64,000 nucleotides of DNA from Blastococcus sp. TF02A-26 (GTDB lineage: Bacteria > Actinomycetota > Actinomycetes > Mycobacteriales > Geodermatophilaceae): contig NZ_QOHG01000013.1 of the NCBI RefSeq assembly GCF_003319125.1, positions 1-64,000 on the forward strand, given 5' to 3'. Within the stretch, counting starts at the first letter, position 1. Each line of letters opens with the position of its first letter. Below, one piece after another: positions 36,594 to 48,333 of the stretch. Under the pieces are notes generated by a model that made no database searches, was not told the DNA's origin, and saw only the letters and a list, made by a program, of their open reading frames with translations. The translations under genes and the position numbers were made by a program.

Positions 36594-37449
36594 GGGTTCG
36601 GCTCTCCTGTCGGGCTCGCTGGACGGCGGCGACCGTGCGGACGGCGTCGGCGGAGGCGGCGGCGTCGTGCACCCGCACGCCCCAGGCGCCGGCCTCGGCG
36701 GCCAGCACGGTGGTGGCGAGGGTGGCGGCGTCCCGCTGCTCGGCCGGCCGCACCTCGCCGTCGGGTCCGGCCAGCTCGCGGCCGAGGAAGGTCTTGCGGG
36801 AGGCGCCGACGAGCACCGGCAGACCGAGCCCGACGACGCGGTGCAGCCCGGCCAGCACCCGCCAGTTGTGCTCGGCGTTCTTGGCGAAGCCCAGCCCGGG
36901 ATCGAGCACCAGCTGGGCGGGATCGACCCCGGCGGCGACGACGTCCTCGACCCGGGCGGTCAGCTCGGCGCAGACCTCGGTGACCACGTCGCCGTAGCGG
37001 GCTGCGGCGTACATCTCGCGGCTGTGGCCACGCCAGTGCATGAGCACCCACGGCACGCCCGCCTCGGCGACGAGATCGGCCATGTTCTTGTCGGCCAGGC
37101 CACCGCTGACGTCGTTGACCAGCACCGCGCCGGCACCCAGCGCGGCCTCGGCGACCTCGGCGCGGGTGGTGTCGACGCTGACCCGCACGCCCCCGGCGGC
37201 CAGCTCGCGGACCACCGGGACCACCCGGCGGCACTCCTCGTCGGCGTCCACCCGGTCGGCCCCGGGCCGGGTGGACTCGCCGCCGACGTCGACGTAGTCG
37301 GCGCCGGCGGCGTGCAGGGCCAGCCCGTGCGCGATCGCCGTGGGGGCGTCGGCGAAGCACCCACCGTCGGAGAACGAGTCGGGCGTGACGTTCAGGACGC
37401 CCATCACCACGCAGCGCCCGGGCTGCGGGAGGTGGATCCGGTCGTTCAC
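36586..37449 (-). CDS. folP: Dihydropteroate synthase
   Basis: 287 residues. The pterin site motif [16 protein letters not shown] is followed by [47 protein letters not shown] and the final [20 protein letters not shown]. It joins p-aminobenzoate to the pterin and is the sulfonamide target. GTG 37449 overlaps the folE stop as GTGA. The next start (folB) is inside its 3' end. Confidence 0.97.
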   Translation of the reverse strand: MNDRIHLPQPGRCVVMGVLNVTPDSFSDGGCFADAPTAIAHGLALHAAGADYVDVGGESTRPGADRVDADEECRRVVPVVRELAAGGVRVSVDTTRAEVAEAALGAGAVLVNDVSGGLADKNMADLVAEAGVPWVLMHWRGHSREMYAAARYGDVVTEVCAELTARVEDVVAAGVDPAQLVLDPGLGFAKNAEHNWRVLAGLHRVVGLGLPVLVGASRKTFLGRELAGPDGEVRPAEQRDAATLATTVLAAEAGAWGVRVHDAAASADAVRTVAAVQRARQESRTRG

Positions 37450-38063
37450 TTCCCCAGCACGAGGCTCATCGCCTCGGCACGGGTCGCGGCGCTGTCGCGG
37501 AACATCCCGCGGACGGCGGAGGTGACCGTGGAGGAGCCGGGCTTGCGGATGCCGCGCATGCCCATGCACAGGTGCTCGGCCTCGATGACGACGATGACGC
37601 CGCGCGGCTTGAGGACGTCGTTCAGGGCGTCGGCGATCTGCCGGGTCATCCGCTCCTGCACCTGCGGCCGGCGGGCGTAGATGTCCACCAGGCGGGCCAG
37701 CTTGGACAGGCCGGTGACGCGGCCGTCCTCGCCGGGGATGTACCCGACGTGCGCGACGCCGTGGAAGGGGACCAGGTGGTGCTCGCAGGTCGAGTACATC
37801 GGGATGTCCTTGACCAGGACCAGCTCGTCGTGGTCCTCGTCGAACACCGTGGCGAGCACCTCGGCCGGGTCCTGCCAGAGACCGGCGAAGGTCTCGCCGT
37901 AGGCACGGGCCACCCGGGCCGGGGTGTTCTGCAGGCCCGGACGGTCGGGGTCCTCCCCGACGGCGATCAGCAGCTCGCGGACGGCGGCCTCGGCGCGGGC
38001 CTGGTCGACCTTGCCCGGGACGGGGCGGACCTCGTCCTCGGGTTCCTCGGGGATCTCGCTCAC
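37446..38063 (-). CDS. folE: GTP cyclohydrolase I
   Basis: 205 residues. [18 protein letters not shown] holds the zinc Cys and His. [23 protein letters not shown] and [26 protein letters not shown] (third zinc ligand Cys) complete the active site. It makes dihydroneopterin triphosphate from GTP. GTG 38063 has GAGGAG 5 nt upstream and follows ftsH by 31 nt. It heads the folE-folP-folB-folK-DUF3180 run. Confidence 0.97.
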   Translation of the reverse strand: MSEIPEEPEDEVRPVPGKVDQARAEAAVRELLIAVGEDPDRPGLQNTPARVARAYGETFAGLWQDPAEVLATVFDEDHDELVLVKDIPMYSTCEHHLVPFHGVAHVGYIPGEDGRVTGLSKLARLVDIYARRPQVQERMTRQIADALNDVLKPRGVIVVIEAEHLCMGMRGIRKPGSSTVTSAVRGMFRDSAATRAEAMSLVLGK

Positions 38064-38094
38064 GGTGTCTCCTCGCGCAGCGGCAACGACCGGG

Positions 38095-40083
<1,989 letters not shown>

Positions 40084-40416
40084 ACACCGATGCCGGGCGG
40101 CCCGGACGGGCCTGCCCGTCGACCCTCCTGATCGTCCCGGGGACGCCCCCTGCGCGGCGGGCGGGCACCCGTGCGCGTCGGTGCAGCGTCGTTGCGTTCG
40201 ACGGTACACCGGGGCCCCTGTGCAGACCCTGGGAGAAAGGCACGGACCACCCGTATGCGCAGGAGTCGGGCGAGGCCACGGTCCCGCTCAGGTCAGGACG
40301 GCTCCGAGCGGGGGTGGTCGGGTCGCGGGGCCGGGGAGGATGAAGGACCTCGTCGCCCCCCGCACCTCGCAGGCTCGGCGCGGGCCACTGCGACGAGGCC
40401 GTCGGGATGGGACCCC
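40084..40416. other. Gap between hpt and ftsH
   Basis: No gene is supported in these 333 bases. Close to hpt, 9-bp arms at 40348-40356/40390-40398 could form its terminator. Nearer ftsH a TACCGT hexamer near 40201-40206 on the minus strand is a possible -10, giving a leader of more than 100 nt for ftsH. No known riboswitch pattern was recognised. Confidence 0.4.
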
Positions 40417-41004
40417 CTAGCTCGAGTACACCTCGGGCTTGAGGGTCGCGATGTAGGGCAGGTCGCGGTAGCGCTCGGCGTAGTCCAGCCCGTAGCCGAT
40501 GACGAACTCGTTCGGGATGTCGAAGCCGATGTACTTCACCGGCACCTCGACCTTGACCGCGTCGGGCTTGCGGAGCAGGGCGCAGACCTCCAGCGAGGCG
40601 GGCGCGCGGCCGCCCAGGTTCTTGAGCAGCCAGGAGAGGGTCAGGCCCGAGTCGATGATGTCCTCGAGGACGAGGACGTGCTTGCCGGTGATGTCCCGGT
40701 CGAGGTCCTTGAGGATCCGCACCACGCCCGAGGAGCTGGTGGCGCTGCCGTAGGAGGAGACCGCCATGAACTCCATCTGGGTGGGCAGCTGGAGGGTCCG
40801 GGCGAAGTCGCTCATGAAGAGCACCGCGCCCTTGAGGACGCCGACCAGCAGGACCTCCTTGCCCGCGTAGTCGCGGGCGACCTGGGTGGCGAGCTCGGTG
40901 ATCTTCTCCTGGATCTGCGCCTCGCTGAGCAGGACGTGGTCGATGTCGGGCCCGTATCCGTGGTCGGGACCGAGTCCCGCAGTGCTGCTGGCGGGGTCCG
41001 TCAC
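40417..41004 (-). CDS. hpt: Hypoxanthine phosphoribosyltransferase
   Basis: 195 residues. The PRPP-binding loop is [38 protein letters not shown] and [30 protein letters not shown] are typical of HPRT. It salvages hypoxanthine and guanine. GTG 41004 overlaps the tilS stop as GTGA with GGAG upstream, the classical tilS-hpt coupling that precedes ftsH in many bacteria. Confidence 0.96.
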   Translation of the reverse strand: MTDPASSTAGLGPDHGYGPDIDHVLLSEAQIQEKITELATQVARDYAGKEVLLVGVLKGAVLFMSDFARTLQLPTQMEFMAVSSYGSATSSSGVVRILKDLDRDITGKHVLVLEDIIDSGLTLSWLLKNLGGRAPASLEVCALLRKPDAVKVEVPVKYIGFDIPNEFVIGYGLDYAERYRDLPYIATLKPEVYSS

Positions 41005-42029
41005 GCGCGTGGCTCCTCGAGGGGTGCAGGTCCAGGGGCGCTGCCCCGGCGGACCGGCGGCAGCAGGACCAGCCTGCCAGACGTCCGGACCACACCCGCC
41101 CCTCCGGGTAGGTCCACCCGCCCCTGGCCGCGCCAGCGGGTGACGAGCGTCTCGACGGCCCGCAGGTGGACGGCCTGGAGGTCGGGGACCCCCGCCGTGC
41201 GCAGCCAGCCGCGGAGCACCCGCCGTCGCACGGCGGCGGGCAGCGGGTCCAGGGGCCGGGCCGGCAGGCTGCCGTCGCCCGCCTCCCCCGCCAGCCTCGC
41301 CAGCTCGGTGGCGGCCAGCGCGTCGAGCGCGTCGAGGTCCTCGCGCAGCAGGTCGGCGGTGCGTGCCAGCGCCGGGGCCACCCCGCCGCCGAGGACGTCC
41401 TCCATCAGCGGCAGCACCTCGCCGCGCAGCCGGACCCGCGTGTAGGCCGGATCGTCGTTCCACGGGTCGTCCCAGACCGGTAGGGCCTGGTCGGCGCACG
41501 CCCGGCGGGCCGTCTCCCGGCGCACGCCGAGCAGCGGCCGCCACCAGAGGACGCCGTCGTCCTCCCGCTCGGCGACCATGCCCGCGACCGAGCGCGGACC
41601 CGAGCCGCGTCCCAGGCCGAGGAGGACGGTCTCGGCCTGGTCGTCGAGGGTGTGCCCGAGCGCCACCCGCGCACCGCGCCCGGCGGCGGCTGCCGCCAGC
41701 GCCGCGTACCGGGCGGCCCGGGCCGCCCCCTCGGGTCCGCCCTCGGCCGGGACGTCCACGGGTAGGACCAGCACGGGGTCCAGGCCGAGGTCGCGCAGCA
41801 GCGCCGCGGTCCGCTCGGCCCGGTCGGCCGAGCCCGGCTGGAGGCCGTGGTCGACGGTCACCCCGCCGATCCGGACCCCGGCGTCCCGGGCCTCGAACGC
41901 GAGTGCCGCGGCGAGGGCGACGGAGTCCGCTCCCCCGCTGCAGGCGGCCAGCACCGGCCGGGAGGACGAGCGCAGCCCGGGCCGGACGGCGGACCGCAGG
42001 ACGGCGACCGCGCGGGGAGGCCCGCTCAT
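41001..42029 (-). CDS. tilS: tRNA(Ile)-lysidine synthetase
   Basis: 342 residues. The PP-loop [13 protein letters not shown] lies at about 31-43, followed by [35 protein letters not shown] and the [17 protein letters not shown] segment specific to TilS. It converts the wobble cytidine of tRNA-Ile(CAU) to lysidine, changing both charging and decoding. It starts 7 nt after the metalloprotease stop and is coupled to hpt. Confidence 0.95.
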   Translation of the reverse strand: MSGPPRAVAVLRSAVRPGLRSSSRPVLAACSGGADSVALAAALAFEARDAGVRIGGVTVDHGLQPGSADRAERTAALLRDLGLDPVLVLPVDVPAEGGPEGAARAARYAALAAAAAGRGARVALGHTLDDQAETVLLGLGRGSGPRSVAGMVAEREDDGVLWWRPLLGVRRETARRACADQALPVWDDPWNDDPAYTRVRLRGEVLPLMEDVLGGGVAPALARTADLLREDLDALDALAATELARLAGEAGDGSLPARPLDPLPAAVRRRVLRGWLRTAGVPDLQAVHLRAVETLVTRWRGQGRVDLPGGAGVVRTSGRLVLLPPVRRGSAPGPAPLEEPRA

Positions 42030-42036
42030 CCGGGGC

Positions 42037-43128
42037 TCAGGCGGGGATGGCCGGGCGGCCGATCACGCGGTCCACCCAGCGAGCCGGGTCGGTGAGCTCC
42101 TCGATCCGCGGCAGGGCCTCGGGCCCGGACCACACCCGGTTGAAGCCCTCCATGCCGACGAGGTCGACGACCCCGCCGACGAAGACCCGCCCGTCGGCGT
42201 ACTGCTTCATCTTCTGCTCCAGGCCCAGCAGCCGGCGCAGCACGCGGTCGACCGGGCCGCGGCCCTTGCGACGCTGGGCGAACCGCTTGCGCAGGGTGCG
42301 CACCGAGGGGACGACGTCGGGGCCCACGCCGTCCATCACGTACTCGGCGTGCCCCTCGACGAGGCTCATGACGGCGGTGACGCGGTCGAGCACCGCCCGC
42401 TGCGCGGGGTCGCCGACCAGCGCCATGAGGCCCTGGGGCTCGTCGCCGTCGCCGTCCCCGCCGCGCACCGCGTCACCGAGGCTCCGGACGACGTCGCGGA
42501 GCCGGTCGCGGAGGACGTCGGCGTCCAGGTCCGTGGCCTCGACGAACTCCGCGATCAGCGACTCGAGGTGGCCCTGCAGCCAGGGGACGCCGGTGAACTG
42601 CAGCTGGTGGGTGACCTCGTGCAGGCAGACCCAGAGCCGGAAGTCGCTGGGGTCGACGCCCAGCCGGCGCTCCGCGTCCACGATGTTCGGGGCCACCAGC
42701 AGCAGCCGCCCGCCGGTGCCGAAGACCTCGTACTGGCCGAGCACCCGGGAGGAGAGGAACGACAGCACCGCGCCGGCCTGCACGCCGGTGGCGCGCGAGC
42801 CGATGGCGGTGGCGATGGCGCCCGGCCGGGAGCCCTGCTTCTCGGCGAGGGCGTCGACCAGCGGGTCCAGCAGCGCCGACATGCCCGCGGTGTTCGCGTC
42901 GACCCAGCCCGGCCGGTCCACGACGGCGACCTCGGGCACGGGCCCGCCCGGCGCCGGGCGCAGACCGGTGAGCCCCTCGACGTGCGCGATCGCGGTCGCG
43001 GCGGCCTCGTGCAGCTCGCGGACGACGGCAGCGGCCTCCTCCCGCGTCGTCTGCGGACCCGGGCTGACCAGCCGGCGGGCGGTGCGTCCGGCGAGGTCCC
43101 AGTCGACCATCGAGGAGGCGCTGCTCAT
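42037..43128 (-). CDS. Zinc-dependent metalloprotease, DUF2342 family (Rv3626c-like)
   Basis: 363 residues. The zinc motif is HEVTHQLQF with a third-ligand-type Glu in LVEGHAEYVMDGV. The LDPLVDALAEKQGSRPG and APNIVDAERRLGVDPSDFRLWVCL segments are family markers. Members are annotated as zinc-dependent metalloproteases and sometimes as coenzyme F420 biosynthesis-associated; a substrate is not known. ATG 43128 is preceded by TACGGT at 6 nt without a ribosome site. It sits between dacB and tilS, a conserved actinobacterial order. Confidence 0.88.
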   Translation of the reverse strand: MSSASSMVDWDLAGRTARRLVSPGPQTTREEAAAVVRELHEAAATAIAHVEGLTGLRPAPGGPVPEVAVVDRPGWVDANTAGMSALLDPLVDALAEKQGSRPGAIATAIGSRATGVQAGAVLSFLSSRVLGQYEVFGTGGRLLLVAPNIVDAERRLGVDPSDFRLWVCLHEVTHQLQFTGVPWLQGHLESLIAEFVEATDLDADVLRDRLRDVVRSLGDAVRGGDGDGDEPQGLMALVGDPAQRAVLDRVTAVMSLVEGHAEYVMDGVGPDVVPSVRTLRKRFAQRRKGRGPVDRVLRRLLGLEQKMKQYADGRVFVGGVVDLVGMEGFNRVWSGPEALPRIEELTDPARWVDRVIGRPAIPA

Positions 43129-43134
43129 CGCCTC

Positions 43135-43140
43135 ACCGTA
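43135..43140 (-). promoter_or_regulatory. Candidate -10 (TACGGT), leaderless start of the metalloprotease gene
   Basis: Minus-strand TACGGT ends 6 nt before ATG 43128, in the 39-nt gap after dacB. Confidence 0.5.
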
Positions 43141-43167
43141 CGCGGGGACGGGCGGCCGCCGCCGGGC

Positions 43168-44595
43168 TCAGGAGCAGCCGCAGGCGGCGAGGGCGGCGGC
43201 TGCGTCGTCGAGGGCGGCCTCGGCCGGCGCCTCGCCCCCGGAGACCGCGTCGGCCACGAACGCGAAGGCCAGCAGCCGCCCGTCGGCGGTGACGACGGTG
43301 CCGGCGAGGGCGTGCACACCGAGCAGCGTCCCGGTCTTGCCGCGCACGGCACCGGGAGCGGTCGCCGGGTCGTCGTCACCGCGCTCGGCGAGGGTGCCGT
43401 CGTACCCGGCGACGGCCAGCCCGGAGACGATCGCCGACAGGTCGGGGACCGAGCCGTCCGCGGCGGCGGTCAGCAGGCGGCCGAGCAGCGATGCCGGCAA
43501 CCGGTCGGCGGAGGAGAGGCCGCTGCCGTCGGCGAGGGTCACCCCGTCGGTGGCGAAGCCCGCCTCGTCGAGGGCGGCGGGGACGGCCTCGGCCGTCCCG
43601 TCGAACGTCGCCGGGAGGCCGCGGGCCAGCGCCACGTGCCGGCCGAGCGCCTCGGCGAGCAGGTTGTCCGACTGCGCCAGCATCTGCTCCACGAGACGGG
43701 CGACCGGGGCGGACCGGACCTCGCCGAGCACCCGCGCCCCGGCCGGGGCCTCGCCGAGCCGGACGGCCGCGCCGGGGGCGCCGAGGGCCGTGGCGAGGGC
43801 CCGGCCGGCGTCGGTCCCGGGGGCACCGCTGCGCTGGGCGTTCCCCGGGGAGATCCGCGCCCCGTCCACGGCGGTCGCGGTGACCGGTGCGGCGTAGCTG
43901 GACGGGGCGTCGCCCGGGCCCCAGCCGGGAGCGGTGAGCGGTCCGGTGAAGAGCCCGTTGTCGACGACGACGCTCGTCACCGGGGTGCCGCCGAGGGCCT
44001 CGCGCACCCGGTCGGCCAGGTCGGCCACCGTCGGGGCGCCCGGGTAGACCAGCGACGGCGCGGTGGTGGACAGCGTCGGGTCGCCGCCGCCGACCAGGAC
44101 CACCTCCCCGGGGGCACCAGCGGCCACCACGGTGGTGGCGAGCGTCTCCTCGGGCCCGAGGGTGGTGAGGGCCGCCACGGCGGTCAGCAGCTTGGCGGTG
44201 GAGGCCGGCACCGCGGACCGGTCGCCGTCGCGGTCGAGCAGGACGTCGCCGGTCGCGACGTCCACCACCACGGCGGCGGGCGCCGCCCCGAGCGCGGGGG
44301 TGCCGAGCAGCGGCGTGAGCTCCGCCTCGAGCGTGGCCGGGTCCGGCGCCGGCGCGTCGGCGGCCAGGGCCGCGAGCACGGGGGCGGGGTCGCTGATCTC
44401 GGGCAGCTGCGCGCCGGCCGTGGGGGCGCTGTCGGGCTGCTCGTCGCCGTCGCCCCCGCCGATGGCGCGCACCGCCCAGACGACGACGAGCGCGAGCACG
44501 CAGACGAGCGCCAGACCGGCCAGGACCAGCCGCCGGCGGAACCGCGAGTACTTCGGAGTGATGGTCGTCGACCCGCTCGACGCGATGCTGTCCAC
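43168..44595 (-). CDS. dacB: D-alanyl-D-alanine carboxypeptidase/endopeptidase (PBP4, DacB family)
   Basis: 475 residues. A membrane anchor lies at about 22-45. The penicillin-binding motifs are STAK in [14 protein letters not shown] in [12 protein letters not shown] and KTG in [10 protein letters not shown]. It trims or cleaves peptidoglycan cross-links outside the membrane. GTG 44595 was chosen because GGAGGTGG lies upstream and the sequence gives a short basic N-terminus before the anchor. It is divergent from ppa; a TAGTGT hexamer on its strand overlaps the ppa -10 region. It corresponds by position to Rv3627c. Confidence 0.92.
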   Translation of the reverse strand: MDSIASSGSTTITPKYSRFRRRLVLAGLALVCVLALVVVWAVRAIGGGDGDEQPDSAPTAGAQLPEISDPAPVLAALAADAPAPDPATLEAELTPLLGTPALGAAPAAVVVDVATGDVLLDRDGDRSAVPASTAKLLTAVAALTTLGPEETLATTVVAAGAPGEVVLVGGGDPTLSTTAPSLVYPGAPTVADLADRVREALGGTPVTSVVVDNGLFTGPLTAPGWGPGDAPSSYAAPVTATAVDGARISPGNAQRSGAPGTDAGRALATALGAPGAAVRLGEAPAGARVLGEVRSAPVARLVEQMLAQSDNLLAEALGRHVALARGLPATFDGTAEAVPAALDEAGFATDGVTLADGSGLSSADRLPASLLGRLLTAAADGSVPDLSAIVSGLAVAGYDGTLAERGDDDPATAPGAVRGKTGTLLGVHALAGTVVTADGRLLAFAFVADAVSGGEAPAEAALDDAAAALAACGCS

Positions 44596-44637
44596 CCCCT
44601 GGAACCACCTCCGGCGAGCGGCCGGGGCGTCGTGCGC

Positions 44638-44643
44638 CACACT
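44638..44643 (+). promoter_or_regulatory. Candidate ppa -10 (CACACT) overlapping a dacB-strand TAGTGT
   Basis: CACACT lies 7 nt before GTG 44651. Read on the other strand, the overlapping bases give TAGTGT, a -10 for dacB. The two divergent promoters may compete. Confidence 0.4.
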
Positions 44644-44650
44644 ACGACTC

Positions 44651-45145
44651 GTGCAGTTCGACGTGACGGTAGAGATTCCCAAGGGCCAGCGGAACAAGTA
44701 CGAGCTGGACCACGCCACCGGCCGCATCCGCTTGGACCGGATGCTGTTCACCTCCACCCGCTATCCGGCGGACTACGGGTACATCGAGAGCACCCTCGGT
44801 CAGGACGGCGACCCGCTCGACGCCCTGGTGCTCCTGGAGGAGCCGACCTTCCCGGGGTGCCTGATCACCTGCCGGGCGATCGGCATGTTCCGGATGACCG
44901 ACGAGGCCGGCGGGGACGACAAGGTCCTCACCGTCCCCGCCACCGACCCGCGGATGTCGCACCTCAAGGACATCACCGACGTGTCGGAGTTCGACCGGCT
45001 GGAGATCCAGCACTTCTTCGAGACCTACAAGGACCTCGAGCCGGGCAAGTCGGTCGAGGGCGCGGAGTGGGTCGGGCGCGCCGAGGCCGAGGCCGAGATC
45101 GAGGCCTCCATCCGGCGTGCCGCCGAGGCCGAGCCCCACCACTGA
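44651..45145 (+). CDS. ppa: Inorganic pyrophosphatase, soluble family I
   Basis: 164 residues. The start [18 protein letters not shown], the metal-binding [16 protein letters not shown] within a D-x-D-P-x-D motif, and the [13 protein letters not shown] stretch identify family I PPase. It hydrolyses PPi from biosynthetic reactions in the cytoplasm. The gene is followed by two hairpins. A membrane H+-PPase is encoded about 11 kb away in the same window. Confidence 0.96.
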   Translation: MQFDVTVEIPKGQRNKYELDHATGRIRLDRMLFTSTRYPADYGYIESTLGQDGDPLDALVLLEEPTFPGCLITCRAIGMFRMTDEAGGDDKVLTVPATDPRMSHLKDITDVSEFDRLEIQHFFETYKDLEPGKSVEGAEWVGRAEAEAEIEASIRRAAEAEPHH

Positions 45146-45152
45146 GTAAGGA

Positions 45153-45196
45153 CCACCCTTCCCCCCACGCGCAGGCGGAGGGCCCCTGAAGGGTGG
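45153..45196 (+). terminator. First inverted repeat after ppa
   Basis: Perfect 9-bp arms (ccacccttc/gaagggtgg) with a 26-nt loop, beginning 7 nt after the ppa stop. Confidence 0.45.
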
Positions 45197-45230
45197 CCGA
45201 ACTGACCGGACCGAGCGCACGACGGACACC

Positions 45231-45264
45231 GACGGCGGTGCACCCACCCGGGTGCACCGCCGTC
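45231..45264. terminator. Perfect 15-bp hairpin between convergent genes
   Basis: Arms 45231-45245 and 45250-45264 pair perfectly around a 4-nt loop. It lies between the ppa stop and the opposing stop at 45290, so it likely serves both. Confidence 0.8.
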
Positions 45265-45289
45265 GCAGTCCGCGGGCCGTAGCCCGGCG

Positions 45290-45742
45290 TCAGCAGTTGG
45301 CCTGACCCCACTCGTCGATCGCGGTGCCCGCCTCGGTCAGCTCGGGCTGCAGGTCCTGCACCTGCTCGGCCAGCTCGGGGTCGGGCGTCGGGTCGGTGGG
45401 GTCGACGGTGGCGAGCAGATCGCGCATGTCGCTGATGGCGGTGATGAACCGCTCCCACTCGTCGGCGACGTCGCTCGGGGGCTCCAGCTCCTGCATGCGG
45501 CCCACGACGTCGTCCAGGGTCTCCACCGCCGACGCCGGGTCGGTGGCCGTCGCCCCGAGGTCGGTGAGGATGTCCTGCAGCAGCACCGGGGCGTCGCTGC
45601 AGAAGGCCTCCTGGAGCTCGGCGTCGGGCAGCGCCCGCGGCTCGCCGCTGAACGAGGCGCTGCCCTCGACCTCCGAGGTGCAGCCGGTCAGCAGGGCGGC
45701 GGCGGCCGTTCCCAGGGTCAGCATGATGGCGCGTCGTCTCAC
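45290..45742 (-). CDS. Small secreted lipoprotein of unknown function
   Basis: 150 residues. The signal peptide ends at the lipobox LTGC (Cys about 22). The mature part is acidic and mostly helical, with DDVVGRMQELEPPSDVADEWERFITAISD suggesting a helical-bundle exported domain, and ends in Cys (GQANC). Another Cys lies in EAFCSDAP, so one disulfide is possible. GTG 45742 has TACGGT 6 nt upstream. No enzyme motif is seen. It is convergent with ppa. Confidence 0.75.
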   Translation of the reverse strand: MRRRAIMLTLGTAAAALLTGCTSEVEGSASFSGEPRALPDAELQEAFCSDAPVLLQDILTDLGATATDPASAVETLDDVVGRMQELEPPSDVADEWERFITAISDMRDLLATVDPTDPTPDPELAEQVQDLQPELTEAGTAIDEWGQANC

Positions 45743-45748
45743 GCCGGA

Positions 45749-45754
45749 ACCGTA
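45749..45754 (-). promoter_or_regulatory. Candidate -10 (TACGGT), leaderless start of the lipoprotein gene
   Basis: Minus-strand TACGGT ends 6 nt before GTG 45742. Confidence 0.5.
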
Positions 45755-45884
45755 ACGGCCAGATGCCACGGCGGTCGCGCGACGGGCGGCGTCCCCGCAA
45801 CGACGACGCCGCGCCGGCGCGCAGCCCTGGGGACTGCGCGCCGACGCGGCGCAGGACGTCAGCGGCTCGGGGCCGCCGGCTCGC

Positions 45885-47156
45885 TCAGGCGTTCTGGGCG
45901 GCCTTCTGACGCAGGTCGTACAGCTTCCGCCACTCGTGCTTGGAGCGGATGGTGGTGTCCACCTCGGGGCTCCGCGCACGGAGGGCGCCGACCGTGGCGT
46001 CCTCCTTGGCGATGTGCTTGAACGGGTCGAGGCCGAAGAACCGCGTGGTGTTCTCCCACAGGATCTTGTGGACCTCGTCGTCCGGGACGCCGGAACCCTT
46101 CATCTCCGCGTTGACGAACTCGGGGGCGTTGGGCCAGATCGAGTCCGAGTGGGGGTAGTCGCACTCCCAGGCGATGATGTCGACGCCGATGTCGTGGCGG
46201 ACCTTCAGAGCCGTCGGGTCGGTGACGTAGCAGGCCAGCGAGTGCTCGCGGAAGATCTCGCTGGGGAGCTTGCCGCCGAAGTCGTGGCCCAGCCAGCGCT
46301 GATTGGTGTAGTGCCGGTCGCAGCGGTCCAGGTAGAACGGGATCCAGCCGATGCCGGCCTCGGACCAGGCGATCTTCAGGTCCGGGTACTTCGTCATCGC
46401 GCCGCCCCACAGCAGGTCCTGCGCGGCGAACGTCGACACCTGGGTGGCCAGGATGATCATGTTGTCGATCGGGGCGTCGGGCGCACCCTTGATGGCGCCG
46501 AAGCCCTGGCCGATGTGCAGGCACATGACGACCTCGAGCTCCGAGATCGTCTCGAAGAACGGGCCCCAGTACTCCAGGTCGTGGTAGCTGGGCAGGCCCT
46601 GCAGGTGCGGCAGCTCCGGCATGGTCACGGCCTTGACGCCCTTGGCGGCGACCCGCTTGACCTCGTCCACGAGGTCCTGCGGGTTCCACACCGGGAGGAT
46701 GGCGCAGGGGATCATCCGGCCCGGGTAGGCGGTGCACCACTCGTCGATGTGCCAGTCGTTGTAGGCCTTGAGCATGATCAGGGCGAGGTCCTTGTCCTTC
46801 GCCTCCTGGAAGTACCGGGCACTGAAGCCGGCGAAGGAGGGGAAGCACATCGAGGACAGGATCCCGTTGCGGTCCATGTCCTTGATCCGCTCGTGGATGT
46901 CATAGGCACCCGGGCGCATCTCGGCGAAGGTCGCCGGGTTCAGGCCCCACTCCTCGTTCGGCCAGCCGACCACGGCGTTGAGGCCGACGGTCCCCATCGA
47001 GTTGCCCTGGAACCACCACTTCTCGTAGCCGTTCTCGTCCGGGATCGACTTGGGGGCCTCGTCCTTGTACTTCTCCGGGACGTGGTTCTTGAACATGTCG
47101 GGCGGCTCGACGACGTGGTCGTCGATGCTGATCATGATCATGTCTTCGACGTTCAT
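45885..47156 (-). CDS. Amidohydrolase-2 family metal-dependent hydrolase
   Basis: 423 residues. The N-terminal SIDDHVVEPPDMF carries a D-x-H metal site. CLHIGQG, IAWSEAGIGWIPFYLDR and WECDYPHSDSIWP (final Asp) fit the ACMSD-like decarboxylase/hydrolase superfamily. Substrate is unknown. The protein is richer in Lys, Ile and Asn than its neighbours and the DNA is visibly less GC-rich (about 61% in 46741-46860 by hand count). It lies 73 nt downstream of an LLM flavoenzyme on the same strand; such pairs are common in actinobacterial catabolic loci. GAGAGG precedes ATG 47156; an internal ATG at MISIDD is an alternative. Confidence 0.85.
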   Translation of the reverse strand: MNVEDMIMISIDDHVVEPPDMFKNHVPEKYKDEAPKSIPDENGYEKWWFQGNSMGTVGLNAVVGWPNEEWGLNPATFAEMRPGAYDIHERIKDMDRNGILSSMCFPSFAGFSARYFQEAKDKDLALIMLKAYNDWHIDEWCTAYPGRMIPCAILPVWNPQDLVDEVKRVAAKGVKAVTMPELPHLQGLPSYHDLEYWGPFFETISELEVVMCLHIGQGFGAIKGAPDAPIDNMIILATQVSTFAAQDLLWGGAMTKYPDLKIAWSEAGIGWIPFYLDRCDRHYTNQRWLGHDFGGKLPSEIFREHSLACYVTDPTALKVRHDIGVDIIAWECDYPHSDSIWPNAPEFVNAEMKGSGVPDDEVHKILWENTTRFFGLDPFKHIAKEDATVGALRARSPEVDTTIRSKHEWRKLYDLRQKAAQNA

Positions 47157-47229
47157 GCCCGTACCTCTCTCATCTGCGACATCTCTGGGAAACCGGGTGC
47201 TGGTGGGCGTGCGGTGGGGACCTCTGCGG

Positions 47230-48099
47230 TCACCAGGAGCTGACCTCCGGGACGACCTTGGAGCCGAGGACCTCCAGCTGGGCCTCGGAGCCGAGGTCGG
47301 GGACCCACCCGTAGACGGTGGTGAAGCCCAGGCCGTGCAGTCGCTCGAGGTCCTTCAGGACCGCGTCCACCCCGCCCGACCCCTCGACGTCGAACGTGAC
47401 GAGCGCCGTCTTCTCGATCTCGTCGGGGTCGCGGCCGACCTCCTCGCACCGCTCCCGCAGCCGCACGATCTTCTGGCCGGCCTCCTCGCCACCCCAGACG
47501 TTCATCGCGTCGGCGTACCTGGCGACGAGCTTCAGCGTCCGCAGTTCCCCGCCGCCGCCGATGAGGATCCGCGGGCGGGGCTGCGACACCGGACGGGGCT
47601 CGTTGAGCGTCTGCCCCAGCTGGTAGTGCTCGCTGACGATCGGGTCGTCGCTGTCGCTCCACATCTGCAGGCAGATGCGGATGGTCTCCTCCATGCGCTG
47701 GTAGCGACCGTCGTGGTGGTCGTACGGCAGGCCGAGGCCGGTGGCCTCCTGCTCGTTCCAGCCCTGGCCGATCGACAGCCAGGTGCGCCCACCGGACAGC
47801 ACGTCCAGCGTGGTGATCATCTTGGCGAGCAGCCCCGGGGCGCGGTAGGTCGCGGCGGTGACCAGGGGCTGCAGCTCGATGGTGGACGTGTGGCCGGCCA
47901 GGAAGGCGAGCGTCGTGTACGCCTCCAGCATCGGCTCGTTCTCCTCGCCGATGAGGCTGATCTGCCAGAGGTGGTCGGTGACGCTGAGCCGCGCGAACCC
48001 GGTGTCCTCCGCCGACCGCGCGATGCGGGCGAGGGCCGGCCCCATGTCCTTCGGCTCACCGAGGTGCGAGTAGTCGTTCAGGTGGAGACCGAGTCTCAT
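47230..48099 (-). CDS. LLM-class F420-dependent oxidoreductase
   Basis: 289 residues. The luciferase-like TIM barrel starts MRLGLHLNDYSHLG. Typical segments are SVTDHLWQISLIG, LVTAATYRAPGLLAKMITTLDVLSGGR, LSIGQGWNEQEATGLGLPY and ILIGGGGELRTLKLVARYAD. The family uses F420 or FMN to oxidise or reduce varied small molecules; the cofactor is inferred from the family. ATG 48099 has GAGGAG 6 nt upstream. A longer in-frame start is less likely. It probably forms a two-gene unit with the amidohydrolase. The upstream 234 bp holds a G15 tract and the end of tRNA-Thr. Confidence 0.87.
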   Translation of the reverse strand: MRLGLHLNDYSHLGEPKDMGPALARIARSAEDTGFARLSVTDHLWQISLIGEENEPMLEAYTTLAFLAGHTSTIELQPLVTAATYRAPGLLAKMITTLDVLSGGRTWLSIGQGWNEQEATGLGLPYDHHDGRYQRMEETIRICLQMWSDSDDPIVSEHYQLGQTLNEPRPVSQPRPRILIGGGGELRTLKLVARYADAMNVWGGEEAGQKIVRLRERCEEVGRDPDEIEKTALVTFDVEGSGGVDAVLKDLERLHGLGFTTVYGWVPDLGSEAQLEVLGSKVVPEVSSW

Positions 48100-48252
48100 G
48101 CAGCGCTCCTCGGCACCCGGCGGAACTCGCGGATGCTTCGACGTGTTGACATCGGTCACATCATCGCTGGTCGATGTGCGGTTGGCAATCGTAGGGCTTG
48201 CGATACCTGAGTGTGACCCAGCTCAGCCGCGCACGGCAAGGGCCTGTGCTGC

Positions 48253-48267
48253 GGGGGGGGGGGGGGG
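48253..48267. repeat. Homopolymer of 15 G
   Basis: Fifteen consecutive G on the plus strand (C on the minus strand) in the non-coding gap between the LLM gene promoter region and tRNA-Thr. Such tracts can vary in length by slippage, and can also be miscounted in sequencing. Confidence 0.9.
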
Positions 48268-48298
48268 AGGCACGCCGTCCGGCGGCAGATACGACACG

Positions 48299-48320
48299 AC
48301 CGGTGTCCGCGGACACCGGT
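48299..48320 (-). terminator. 22-bp perfect palindrome, tRNA-Thr terminator
   Basis: A perfect 22-bp palindrome with centre ccgcgg, 13 nt beyond the 3' end of tRNA-Thr(CGT). It would fold into a GC-rich hairpin in the tRNA precursor. Confidence 0.65.
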
Positions 48321-48333
48321 CGTGGAGGAGGAG

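Noticed and set aside
40084-40416. Possible riboswitch upstream of ftsH
   Set aside because: No conserved aptamer pattern was recognised; only generic GC-rich inverted repeats are present.
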